Assembly: GCF_004745645.1 (NCBI RefSeq)
Contig: NZ_SRMB01000001.1
Coordinates: forward strand, 310,001-374,000
Direction: 5' to 3'
From: Hymenobacter metallicola
Lineage (GTDB): Bacteria > Bacteroidota > Bacteroidia > Cytophagales > Hymenobacteraceae
DNA length: 64,000 nt
The position numbers were made by a program, and so were the translations under genes. The notes under the pieces were generated by a model that was not told the origin of the DNA, ran no database searches, and worked only from the letters and a program-made list of their open reading frames with translations. The stretch's first letter is position 1, and every line of letters starts with the position of its first letter. Shown in pieces: positions 1 through 8,527 of this stretch.

Positions 1-2
1 TT

Positions 3-3000
3 TCGACGGCCTACACGTTCCGGGGCATTCTGCCTACGCTGCCGTATCTGGATAACTACAGCCCCGGCTTCAGCCCCGTGAAGCTGAATGAGAAAGTCAA
101 AGCCCTGCAAAACAATGGCTTGGCCGAGTGGACCGACTCCTATAACGAAGGCCAGGAAATGAACAAGCTGATTCAGACGGCCCGCATTGCCGATGAGGCC
201 GGCAACACCGAGGCCCGCGACAAAATCCTGACCACCATCAAGACGCGGCTGGAAGACTGGCTGTCGGTGGAAGGTGGGGAAAAGGCCTTTCTGTTTTACT
301 ACGACACCAAGTGGTCGACGCTGCTGGGCTACCCGGCCGGCCACCACCAGGACGACAACCTGAACGACCACCACTTCCACTGGGGCTACTTTATCCACGC
401 CGCTGCCTTCGTCGAGCAGTATCAGCCCGGCTGGGCCAGCCAGTGGAGCGAGATGGTGAATATGCTGATCCGCGACGCGGCCAACCCGAGCCGGACCGAC
501 ACCAAGTTTCCCTTCCTGCGCAACTTCGACCCCTACGCCGGCCACGCCTGGGCCGACGGGTTTGCCAGCTCGCCGATGGGCAACAACCAGGAGTCGACGT
601 CCGAGAGCATGCAGTTCAACTCGGCCCTGATTCACTGGGGCGCCATCACCGGCAACAAGGCCACCCGCGACCTGGGCATCTACCTCTACGCTACCGAGCA
701 AGTTGCCATTGAAGAGTACTGGTTCGACGTGAGGGACCGTACCTTCCAGCCCGACTATGCCTACAGCGCGACGGGCCGGGTGTGGGGCGCGGGCTACGAT
801 GCGGGCACTTTCTGGACCTCCGACATCCGGGCCGTCTATGGCATTCAGCTCTACCCCATGCACGGCGGCTCCCTGTATCTGGGCCAGAACAAGGCCTACG
901 TGCAGAAGCTCTGGACCGAAATTACCCAGAACACCGGTATTCTGCAGAACGAGGCCAACCCCAACACCTGGCACGACCTCTTGTGGGAATATCTGGCCTT
1001 TATTGACCCGGTGAAAGCTATTCAGCTCTACGATTCCTACCCCAACCGCGCTATTAAGTTCGGGGTGTCGGATGCCCAGACCTACTACTGGCTGCACGCC
1101 ATGAACGCCCTGGGCCAGCTGGACCCGACCGTGACGGCCAACAACCCCGAAGCGGTGGTGTTCAACAAAGCCGGCCAGAAAACCTACGTGGCCCATAACT
1201 ACTCCAGCGCGCCCATCACCGTGACTTTCTCGGATGGCTACTCGCTCCAGGTGCCCGCCCGCAAGCTGGCCACCAGCCGCGACGTGGCCGTGGCCGGTAC
1301 CATCCGGGCCAACGCAACGGAAGTAGCCGCCAACGGCAGCGTGACGCTGACGGTAGCCACCACCGGCACCGGCATTACGGGCGTGGAGTTTTTCGATGGC
1401 AGCACGTCCCTGGGCACGGTAACGGCCGCGCCCTACACCCGCACGGCTGCCAACCTGCCCGTGGCTATTCACAACTTCTACGCGAAAGTGTACGCCGGCT
1501 CCCTGTTTAAGGTAACCAATATTGCCGCGGTGCAGGTCGGTAAGCAGGCGTCCTACACGGGCACGCCCCAACCCATTCCGGGCACCATTGAGGCGGGCAA
1601 GTACGACACGTATCCGGGCGGCAAAGGCCAGGGCATCAGCTACAACGATGCCTCGGATGGCAACCAGGCCACGTATGAGCCAGCCCCGACGGTGGCTTTC
1701 CGCACCAATGAAAACGTGGATGCCGTGTCGGATGGGGCCGAAGGAGCTACCGTGGGCTGGGTGGATGCCGGTGAGTGGCTGGAGTACACTGTGAATGTGG
1801 CCACGGCCGGCACCCACACCCTGGCCCTGCGCTACGCGGCCGGCAACCCCAGCGGGGGCGGGCCGTTCTCGTTGTCGGTAGACGGCAACGTCATCAGCGC
1901 CGACCAGACCGTGACGACCACCAGCAACTGGGGTACCTGGGCCACCAAAACCATTACCGGCCTGAACCTGCCGGCCGGGGAGCATGTGCTGCGCCTGAGC
2001 TTCACGCAAGGGGGCCTGAACGTGGGCCGTCTGACGTTCACCTACACCGGCGCCTCCACCAACACGCCTCCTACGGTTAGTTTGACTTCGCCGGCCAACA
2101 ATGCCAGCTTCAGCGCGCCGGCTACTATCACCATCACGGCCAACGCGGCCGATGCTAACGGCACGGTGAGCAAGGTCGAGTTTTTTCAGGGTGCTACCAA
2201 GCTGGGCGAAGACCTGACTGCGCCCTACAGCTTCAGCTGGAGCGGTGTAGCCGCCGGCACCTATTCGGTTACGGCCAAGGCTACCGATAACGCCGGAGCT
2301 GTGACGACTTCCGCCGCCGTGAGCGTCACGGTGAACGGCACCACCAACCCGGGCGGCTCCTGCACCGGCGGCCCCACCAGCGGCGACTATACCTACGCGG
2401 TTTCGTCGGCCAGCAGCAACCCCACCCTTACCTTTGTGCCCGGTCGTACGGGTGTGGGCAGTACTACCTTGTTGCTGTACTACGGCACCAACGCTGCCGG
2501 GCCGTACCCGGGCTACGCGGTCCAGGCCAATACGCCCTTCACGCTGACGGCGGCTTCGGGCCAGACGGTATATTTCTACTACACCTACAGCGTGCCCGAA
2601 GGCGGGGAGAAAAATACCAGCCAAACGCCGCACAGCGTAGTAGTGGGCAGCTGCGGCAGCACGCCGCCGACCAACACCCCGCCGACGGTCAGCCTGACTT
2701 CGCCGGCCAACAACGCCAGCTTCAGCGCACCAGCTACTATCACCATCACGGCTAATGCGGCCGATGTCAATGGAAGCGTGAGTAAGGTCGAATTCTACCG
2801 GGGCACTACGCTACTCGGCACCGACACCTCGGCCCCCTACAGCTTCAGCTGGAGCGGTGTAGCGGCCGGCACGTATTCTCTGACGGCCAAGGCTACCGAC
2901 AATGCTGGTGCCGTCACGACTTCCGCGGCGGTGAGCGTCACGGTGAATGGCACCACCACGCCCGGCGGCTACTGCGCCACCACGGCCGATTTCAGCTACG

Positions 3001-3584
3001 GAGCCGTGACCAGCAACGGCAGCGTTACGTTTACTTTCCACCCGATTGGGGCTACGGTAGGCGGCAACCTGGCTATTCTGTATCTGCGCGAAGGCAGCGC
3101 GGGCGGCTACCCGGGCTACACCATGACCAAGAATGCGGCGGGGGATTTTACCTTCACCAAGGCCATTGCCAGCGGCACGGTGACCAGCCTTTACTTCACC
3201 TACCAAGTGGGCGCCGGCGGCCCCGAGCGCAACTCGGCGGCTACCCCCTTCAGCTATACGGTGGGCACTACCTGCTCGGGGCAGGCGCGCACCGCCTTGC
3301 CTACGGCAGAGGCTACGCTGTCGGCGGCAGCGCCGGAAATGCAGTTGGCCCCTAACCCCAGCGCGGGCCTGGTGCAGGTGTTCTTCACGCTACCGCAGGC
3401 CGGGGCTTACTCCCTGGCCCTCTACGATCTGCAAGGTCGCCTGGTGCGGCAGGTAGCTACCGGTACCGCCACGGGCACCAAGCAGGTAAGCCTGCTGGCC
3501 AGCTCGTATCCGGCGGGCGTGTATATGCTGCGCCTGGTAACGGAGGGGCATACGCTAACCCAACGCCTGGTACTCACGCGCTAA
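3..3584 (+). CDS. Secreted GH81 endo-beta-1,3-glucanase, 5' end outside window
   Basis: The frame is open from the first bases of the window, so the start lies upstream; the GTG at 78 is only an internal codon. The first part is a glycoside hydrolase family 81 catalytic domain: NDHHFHWGYF (about nt 363-392) and NNQESTSES (about 580-606) carry the Asp and Glu positions known to be catalytic in this family. It is followed by a CBM6-like module (about 1580-2050), an Ig-like Big_7 domain (2060-2340), a CBM56 beta-1,3-glucan-binding module (2380-2655), a second Ig (2670-2950), a second CBM56 (2985-3275) and a T9SS type A sorting domain ending in QRLVLTR. Product and substrate agree: a laminarin or fungal-glucan degrading enzyme exported through T9SS. 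The Ig-CBM56 pair is an internal duplication. Confidence 0.9.
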   Translation, partial: STAYTFRGILPTLPYLDNYSPGFSPVKLNEKVKALQNNGLAEWTDSYNEGQEMNKLIQTARIADEAGNTEARDKILTTIKTRLEDWLSVEGGEKAFLFYYDTKWSTLLGYPAGHHQDDNLNDHHFHWGYFIHAAAFVEQYQPGWASQWSEMVNMLIRDAANPSRTDTKFPFLRNFDPYAGHAWADGFASSPMGNNQESTSESMQFNSALIHWGAITGNKATRDLGIYLYATEQVAIEEYWFDVRDRTFQPDYAYSATGRVWGAGYDAGTFWTSDIRAVYGIQLYPMHGGSLYLGQNKAYVQKLWTEITQNTGILQNEANPNTWHDLLWEYLAFIDPVKAIQLYDSYPNRAIKFGVSDAQTYYWLHAMNALGQLDPTVTANNPEAVVFNKAGQKTYVAHNYSSAPITVTFSDGYSLQVPARKLATSRDVAVAGTIRANATEVAANGSVTLTVATTGTGITGVEFFDGSTSLGTVTAAPYTRTAANLPVAIHNFYAKVYAGSLFKVTNIAAVQVGKQASYTGTPQPIPGTIEAGKYDTYPGGKGQGISYNDASDGNQATYEPAPTVAFRTNENVDAVSDGAEGATVGWVDAGEWLEYTVNVATAGTHTLALRYAAGNPSGGGPFSLSVDGNVISADQTVTTTSNWGTWATKTITGLNLPAGEHVLRLSFTQGGLNVGRLTFTYTGASTNTPPTVSLTSPANNASFSAPATITITANAADANGTVSKVEFFQGATKLGEDLTAPYSFSWSGVAAGTYSVTAKATDNAGAVTTSAAVSVTVNGTTNPGGSCTGGPTSGDYTYAVSSASSNPTLTFVPGRTGVGSTTLLLYYGTNAAGPYPGYAVQANTPFTLTAASGQTVYFYYTYSVPEGGEKNTSQTPHSVVVGSCGSTPPTNTPPTVSLTSPANNASFSAPATITITANAADVNGSVSKVEFYRGTTLLGTDTSAPYSFSWSGVAAGTYSLTAKATDNAGAVTTSAAVSVTVNGTTTPGGYCATTADFSYGAVTSNGSVTFTFHPIGATVGGNLAILYLREGSAGGYPGYTMTKNAAGDFTFTKAIASGTVTSLYFTYQVGAGGPERNSAATPFSYTVGTTCSGQARTALPTAEATLSAAAPEMQLAPNPSAGLVQVFFTLPQAGAYSLALYDLQGRLVRQVATGTATGTKQVSLLASSYPAGVYMLRLVTEGHTLTQRLVLTR

Positions 3585-3611
3585 GGCCCGGCAGAACTAT
3601 CTGGTGTTTAC

Positions 3612-3646
3612 AAAAAAGCCCCGGCCTGCGCAGGCCGGGGCTTTTT
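3612..3646. terminator. Rho-independent terminator after the GH81 gene
   Basis: The stem AGCCCCGGCCTG / CAGGCCGGGGCT has a short loop and is flanked by A and T runs, so it can act in both directions. Confidence 0.85.
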
Positions 3647-3740
3647 GCGTACGGTCAGTAACTGCTGCTGAAGTAAAATACGAAGGGCGGCACCGGCATG
3701 TGTGGTAATCCGGCAGCCGCTACGCTCTGCCAGGGCTTTT

Positions 3741-4061
3741 CTAGGCGGCCGCGGGCAGGGTCCGGAATAGGGCGGTGAGCTTCAGCAAGGCCAGGCAGTG
3801 GTGCAGCACCGGAGTAACATTGCGCAGCCACACGTGGGCCCCGGCCCGGTGCAGAATCAGCAGCTCGGAAATGACGTGACTTACGCCCAGCGTACGAAGG
3901 CACTTCAGATTGCCGCAGTCGATGAGCAGACGTGGGTATCGTTGGCGGGTGCGCTGTAAGGTGCGTACTAGCTCGGTGGCGGCCGTGGTGTCCAGATTGA
4001 TGGACATGACCGGCAGGATTGGCAGCGGCGAGAATTTCGAGGTGACGGGAGGGAAGCGCAT
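3741..4061 (-). CDS. STAS-domain-like protein
   Basis: About 106 residues from the ATG at 4061; the open frame extends further upstream but that part looks non-coding. The segment RYPRLLIDCGNLKCLRTLGV followed by a helix (SHVISELLILHRAG) and HVWLRNVTPVL has the beta-alpha pattern of STAS / anti-sigma-factor-antagonist domains. The usual phosphorylated Ser is not evident, the corresponding loop reading LRTLGVSH. Such stand-alone STAS proteins are common in Hymenobacter. The partner is unknown, and no kinase or phosphatase lies next to it. A competing minus-strand frame (3655-4137) has no recognisable domain. Confidence 0.5.
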   Translation of the reverse strand: MRFPPVTSKFSPLPILPVMSINLDTTAATELVRTLQRTRQRYPRLLIDCGNLKCLRTLGVSHVISELLILHRAGAHVWLRNVTPVLHHCLALLKLTALFRTLPAAA

Positions 4062-4315
4062 GGCAAGACGGGGTAGGGGGCTGTGAAGACAAGACCACTG
4101 CTGCTCGGCTTTCGCAGCCAGATGATGCGTGCAGCAAGATGGTTGAAGCAGGTAGTGCAAAGCTAGCCAGCTAGTTGGCCCCGGCTATGAGTCTAAATCC
4201 TGATTTTGCGCTTACGTAATTGCCTCTGGGGCTTGGGTAGTTTTCCCGCCGGCTCCGGGCTTAGCACTGGCTCCGCCGGCGCGGTAGTGGCTTATACTGG
4301 AACTAGTGGAGCATC
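4062..4315. other. Intergenic, no gene seen
   Basis: The short open frames here are of atypical composition and lack recognisable domains. I see no RNA structure apart from the terminator at the right edge. Confidence 0.5.
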
Positions 4316-4344
4316 AAAAAGCCCCGGTCATGTCGGCTGGGGCT
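4316..4344 (-). terminator. Terminator for the 4377-4883 gene
   Basis: Read on the minus strand, the stem AGCCCC...GGGGCT is followed by a run of five T. Confidence 0.6.
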
Positions 4345-4376
4345 GTAGTAGAGACGGCCAGGCCGAAGAACTGGTC

Positions 4377-4883
4377 CTACTGATAGTCCTTTTCGGTCAG
4401 ATAATCATAGACAAAGTCTGGGAAGGAGTGGCCCTTTTCGTAGGCTTCCAGGCACTGATACAGCTTCTCGTTGTTGAAGCGGGCCAGCTTGCCGATGCCT
4501 ACGCTGCCAAACAAGCCTAGCAGCAGACCATAACCCAGGGGCGTAACTGTCGTGGTGGTGGTACCGGAGCTGGTCGTTTTTGAGCCGGTCTGGGCAGCTA
4601 CTAGCACAATGACCCCCGCGCCAGTGGCCAGCCACAGGGCCCCGCCGGTTTTTTTACGACCAAAGAGATGCACAACGGCCCGGGCCTCCTTGTCGTTGGC
4701 GTAGCGCTTGGTGAGGTAGTCCTTGTATTGTCCCCCCGTCACTTGGGCCGGCCGCAGCAGTGGAGTGGGCAAAGTCGGGGCGGGGCTGGCCGGAGCCGCT
4801 GGGGTGGAAGTTTGGGCGAAGCTGCCGACGGTCAGGCTGCTTACCAAAGCAGCGGTAAACAGGCTGCGGCGTAAAAATGACAT
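4377..4883 (-). CDS. Exported membrane-associated protein, unknown function
   Basis: 168 residues from the ATG at 4883 (the codon nine bases upstream is TTG). A signal peptide (MSFLRRSLFTAALVSSLTVG, cleavage after SFA-Q) is followed by a Pro/Ala/Thr-rich linker. A hydrophobic segment (GALWLATGAGVIVLVAAQTG) and a second one (GYGLLLGLFGSVGIGKL) suggest two membrane passes. The C-terminal part (ARFNNEKLYQCLEAYEKG) is charged and helical. Resembles the signal peptide plus two-pass hypothetical proteins frequent in this order; no family could be named. Confidence 0.7.
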   Translation of the reverse strand: MSFLRRSLFTAALVSSLTVGSFAQTSTPAAPASPAPTLPTPLLRPAQVTGGQYKDYLTKRYANDKEARAVVHLFGRKKTGGALWLATGAGVIVLVAAQTGSKTTSSGTTTTTVTPLGYGLLLGLFGSVGIGKLARFNNEKLYQCLEAYEKGHSFPDFVYDYLTEKDYQ

Positions 4884-4995
4884 CAAGTGCAAGCGTAAAA
4901 GGGGAAATCAGGTGAGCAAAATCCTGCTAATATACTAGGGTTTGCCCGCTGATGTGCTAACTCGGGACCCGGGCTGCTTTGCCCCAGGCCGGCCG

Positions 4996-5733
4996 TTACT
5001 TCCCCATGGCATACCGAATACCGCCCAGCAGATGCTGCAGAAAAGCCGGCTCCTGGTAGCTTTCGGGAGTGTGGCCGCCCGCCGTGTAAAACGCCCGGCC
5101 CCCGTCGTAGCGATGGTACCAGGCGAAAGGATGAGCCGCCCCGTTGGTCCCGCCCGAGTAGGTCGTCTCGTCGATGGTGGCCAGCACGGTGAGGTCGGGG
5201 GCTAGGCTGCGGAAGTTGTACCACTCGTCGGTGCGAAGCCAGGCGGCGGGCAAGTGGGCCGTGGCCGGGTGGCGCTGGTCGATGACGCGCACCGTGGCGG
5301 GCTGCACCTTCGGGTGGTTCACGAAGTAGGCCCCAACCAGGCCGCCGTACCAGGGCCAATCAAACTCCGTGTCGGAGGCGGCGTGCACCCCCACAAAGCC
5401 GTGGCCGGCGCGGATGTACTGCTCAAAAGCTGCTTGCTGGTCCGGGTTCAGTACATCGGCTGTCGTGTTCAGAAACACCACGGCGCGGTAGGCGCGCAGC
5501 TGGGCCAGCGTAAAGCGGGTATTGTCGGCAGTGGTATCTACGCGGAAACGGTTTTCCTGCCCCAGCTTCAGCAAGGCCCGCAGCCCGTCGGGAATAGACT
5601 TGTGCCGGAAACCGGCCGTTTTGTGAAATACCAGAATGGCTGGCTGCCGGACCGGGCTGGTAGCCGGAGCTGCGGCGGGAAGGCTGGCGCCGCCCAGCAA
5701 GCCACTCAATAGAAGCAAAATCAGAGCGTTCAT
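4996..5733 (-). CDS. Exported ThuA-like domain protein
   Basis: 245 residues with an N-terminal signal peptide (MNALILLLLSGLLGGASLPA). The body is a ThuA-type class-I glutamine amidotransferase-like fold: ILVFHKTAGFRHKSI at the start, AVVFLNTTADVLNPDQQAAF, the GFVGVHAASDTEFDWPWYGG loop and the C-terminal GGRAFYTAGGHTPESY. ThuA domains are linked to sugar catabolism in rhizobia and to secreted polysaccharide-utilisation proteins in Bacteroidota, but the reaction is not established. Stands alone between convergent and divergent neighbours. Confidence 0.85.
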   Translation of the reverse strand: MNALILLLLSGLLGGASLPAAAPATSPVRQPAILVFHKTAGFRHKSIPDGLRALLKLGQENRFRVDTTADNTRFTLAQLRAYRAVVFLNTTADVLNPDQQAAFEQYIRAGHGFVGVHAASDTEFDWPWYGGLVGAYFVNHPKVQPATVRVIDQRHPATAHLPAAWLRTDEWYNFRSLAPDLTVLATIDETTYSGGTNGAAHPFAWYHRYDGGRAFYTAGGHTPESYQEPAFLQHLLGGIRYAMGK

Positions 5734-5939
5734 AGGAAAGAAAAATATGGAGAAGCTGGGAGTCGAGTAAATAACGGCCCGCTATGGCCGCCGTCCAGCC
5801 ACCCTAGTCGGGACTACAACCAGACGGAGGACTTGGACCGTACTGTGGTTCGGCTTACGGCCCAACTGAGGTGCGGGCCACTGCCACGCAGAGCCGAAGC
5901 ACTACCTTGGTGCTCTAACCCGTTGAATATAGTACCCAT

Positions 5940-6770
5940 ATGCTATTTTCTGACCTTGCCCTGGCCCGGCGGCTGGAGCGTACCGAAGCCCAGGCCAACG
6001 CTAACTTCGTTGAGGCCCGGCAGCGCCTGTTTCCCGGCAGCGGCGCCAACTGGATAGCCGTGGCCGGCGCCTACGCCATGTTCGACGGGGTAGAGTCGCC
6101 CCTGACTCAGAGCTTTGGCCTGGGCTTGTTCGAGGCGGTAGGCGCCGCCGAGCTAACGCAGATAGAGCAGTTTTTCGCCGGGCACGGCGCCCCGGTTTAC
6201 CACGAAGTAAGCCCTCTGGCTGATGCGGCGCTGCTGGCCCTGCTGCCCACCCGCGGCTACGTTCCCATCGAGTATACCAACGTGCTTTACCGCGCCCTGA
6301 GCCCAGAGGAGGCCGCGCCTTCGCTGCCCACCCCGCAGCTGCGCACCCGCCGCATCGGCCCCGACGAGGTACCGCTCTGGTCCCAGACCTCGGCCGCGGG
6401 CTGGGCCAGCGAGAGTCCCGGGCTGGAGGAATTCATGCGGGCCTATGGGCAGCTGAGCGCCAGCAGCGCAGGGGCCGCGCCGTTCTTGGCCGAGCTGCAG
6501 GGGCAGCCAATTGCTGCCGGGGGCCTGTTCATGCACGAGGGCGTAGCCTTGCTGATGGGCGCCAGCACCGTGCCCGCCGGTCGACGGCAGGGGGCTCAGT
6601 CGGCCTTGCTGGCTGCCCGCCTGCACTATGCGGCCCAGCAGGGCTGCACGCTGGCCATGATGGGCGCGCTGCCGGGCAGCCAGTCGCAGCGCAACGCCGA
6701 GAAAAATGGCTTCCGCGTGGCCTATACCCGCATGAAGTGGCAGCTGATGGCGGAAACCCAGCCAGCGTGA
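5940..6770 (+). CDS. GNAT-family N-acetyltransferase
   Basis: 276 residues starting at the ATG at 5940. The N-terminal half is a degenerate GNAT-like lobe (NWIAVAGAYAMFDGVESPLTQSFGLG). The C-terminal half has the acetyl-CoA binding signature VPAGRRQGAQSALLAARLHYA (Q/RxxGx-type loop) and the late strand FRVAYTRMKWQL. Two-lobed GNATs of this kind are common in the phylum; substrate unknown. Its 3' end faces the DinB gene. Confidence 0.8.
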   Translation: MLFSDLALARRLERTEAQANANFVEARQRLFPGSGANWIAVAGAYAMFDGVESPLTQSFGLGLFEAVGAAELTQIEQFFAGHGAPVYHEVSPLADAALLALLPTRGYVPIEYTNVLYRALSPEEAAPSLPTPQLRTRRIGPDEVPLWSQTSAAGWASESPGLEEFMRAYGQLSASSAGAAPFLAELQGQPIAAGGLFMHEGVALLMGASTVPAGRRQGAQSALLAARLHYAAQQGCTLAMMGALPGSQSQRNAEKNGFRVAYTRMKWQLMAETQPA

Positions 6771-6802
6771 GCAGCCCGACGTATGACTGACAGCCCTGCC
6801 GC

Positions 6803-7282
6803 TTACTCCCAGGCTCCCAGCAGACGGCGCACCAGAATCAGCTGGCCCATGTGGTAGGAGTTGTGGTCGGCGATGAGCATGGCCTCGCGCAGCAATGATT
6901 GGCCGGTGCCGTGGGGAAAGGAAGCCAGCAAATCCAGGCTCGGATCCTGCAGCAGGGCAATAAAAGCTTCCCGGTCGCGGGTGAGGCTGGCCAGCGTAGC
7001 CTGCCAGGTAGCTTCGTCCACGGGGTCGGCGCTGGGCCAGTAACCCTCGGGCCACTCGGGTGACGCATAGTCCGGGTTGCGGCTGAACTCCAGAATGTCC
7101 CACTGGGCGATGCGCAGGTGCTCGGCCAGCTGCCAGATGGTGTAGGGCACCTGCGGCACGGGCTGATTCACGAGGGGCAGGGGAAGGTTGGCGCAGGCTT
7201 CTTCGAGAGAGGCGTGGGCGTAGCCTTTTCTGAGCAGGGCCGTCAGTTCGGCTACCAGTGTGTTTCGGGTCGTGTGGTCCAT
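6803..7282 (-). CDS. DinB-like four-helix metalloprotein
   Basis: 159 residues from the ATG at 7282. WQLAEHLRIAQWDILEF and ADHNSYHMGQLILVRRLLG provide the His residues of the DinB / YfiT metal-binding triad at the expected spacing. The family covers metal-dependent thiol-dependent transferases and damage-inducible proteins; this member cannot be assigned a substrate. The longer frame up to 7324 adds residues without homology. Confidence 0.85.
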   Translation of the reverse strand: MDHTTRNTLVAELTALLRKGYAHASLEEACANLPLPLVNQPVPQVPYTIWQLAEHLRIAQWDILEFSRNPDYASPEWPEGYWPSADPVDEATWQATLASLTRDREAFIALLQDPSLDLLASFPHGTGQSLLREAMLIADHNSYHMGQLILVRRLLGAWE

Positions 7283-7515
7283 GAGAGGGAAAGAAAAGTG
7301 GTGGAAAGGAAATGGGTACTGCACCCGGTGGTGGTCGGCGAGTTTTCAAGAGCCAGGGCCGGTCAAGATAAGGGTCGCCGGGCAATTGGGGCCGGCCGGC
7401 GCTGCTCAGCTACTAGCTACGGGCTTGCTATTGGATGCAATACTAGTACCTTGCTACCCTATGCCAGAAATTGCCAGGCCTTTATTATAGTGTCCCATTC
7501 TTGCCCGCTTTACTT

Positions 7516-8241
7516 ATGAGACCGTACTCTTTACTCCTGATTGCCGGCCTGCTGGCCACGGCCTGCCAGAAACAAGAAGCCGTAGCGCCAGCCGAAGCGC
7601 CGGATCCGGATTGGATAAAGCTCGAAATTTCAACCGTGTTTTCCGGCGACGAAGCCTACTCCATGGCGGGCGACCTGGATAAAACCCTGCTGGTATCAAC
7701 CAATCAGAAAGTGTATTCGACTGCCGACCAGGGCAAAACCTGGCAGGAGTCGTACAACTTTTTCGGTCCCGTGCACCTGCTGCCCCGCCACGACACCGTG
7801 TTTGCCCTGCGAGCCTTACCCGCTCTGCTGGAGGGCGAGCCCCTGGCGGGCTACGCCGACATGTTTACGGTTGATTTGGGCAAAACCTGGACTTACACGA
7901 GTGTAGCGTATCCGAGAGGACAGTATCGCAACCTGACGCAGATTATCGGGCGCGTCGAAGCGGCGGGGATTACGTACCAGGTGCGGGAAAACTTCAAGCC
8001 CCAGCCCAACTCCACTTCCCGGCTGGTATTGGCTTCCGACCTGCTGCGCGTAGCGGGCAACGAATCGAAAGCCATGCGCCTGCCCGCCCGGCATTATCTT
8101 AACGGGGTGTACCTCGACTCGAACAACCGCCTGTATGTAGGAGCCTCCGGCCTGCGCTTTGATGAGGCTACCGGCGAGGTGATTACCCCAAAAGGCAAGC
8201 TGCCCGCCGTGATATACGTGTCGCGTAAGCCCTTGCCGTAG
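7516..8241 (+). CDS. Lipoprotein with Asp-box (BNR) repeats
   Basis: 241 residues from the ATG at 7516. A lipoprotein signal (SLLLIAGLLATAC) is followed by an acidic/Pro linker and a partial beta-propeller. Two Asp-box motifs are clear: STADQGKTW and TVDLGKTW. Such proteins resemble sialidase or photosystem-assembly type propellers without the catalytic residues. Probably surface-exposed and of unknown function. A strong terminator follows. Confidence 0.75.
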   Translation: MRPYSLLLIAGLLATACQKQEAVAPAEAPDPDWIKLEISTVFSGDEAYSMAGDLDKTLLVSTNQKVYSTADQGKTWQESYNFFGPVHLLPRHDTVFALRALPALLEGEPLAGYADMFTVDLGKTWTYTSVAYPRGQYRNLTQIIGRVEAAGITYQVRENFKPQPNSTSRLVLASDLLRVAGNESKAMRLPARHYLNGVYLDSNNRLYVGASGLRFDEATGEVITPKGKLPAVIYVSRKPLP

Positions 8242-8267
8242 CGGCCAGATCTGTTTTAGAGCCCTTC

Positions 8268-8303
8268 ACAGCGGCCCCGGTAGCTACCCGGGGCCGCTGT
8301 TTC
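8268..8303 (+). terminator. Terminator after BNR lipoprotein gene
   Basis: A 13-bp stem ACAGCGGCCCCGG / CCGGGGCCGCTGT with a loop of about seven bases, followed by a short T run. Confidence 0.7.
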
Positions 8304-8527
8304 TGTAGGGGCAAGTAGGTAAGTACACTACCGGGCCCGGCCCCGCACGCCGGCAAGGACCGGCGAAGGCGTAGAACAGGACTCGGCCGAAACAGGATAA
8401 GAAGCTCGTGGCTCACGCTGATTTAGCCTTCTTCCGGCTGCATAGCTGCGGTTAGTTGTGTAGCTTGCCGGTACCTATATGCAACTTGCTCTATCCTTCT
8501 TGTTCTACCCATCCTTTCTAGCTCATT

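Noticed and set aside
4206..4520. 104-codon plus-strand frame
   Set aside because: Runs through a terminator and into the 3' end of the minus-strand exported protein gene; no domain.
8183..8416. 77-codon minus-strand frame between the BNR lipoprotein and the serine hydrolase
   Set aside because: Crosses a strong terminator hairpin and has no recognisable features.
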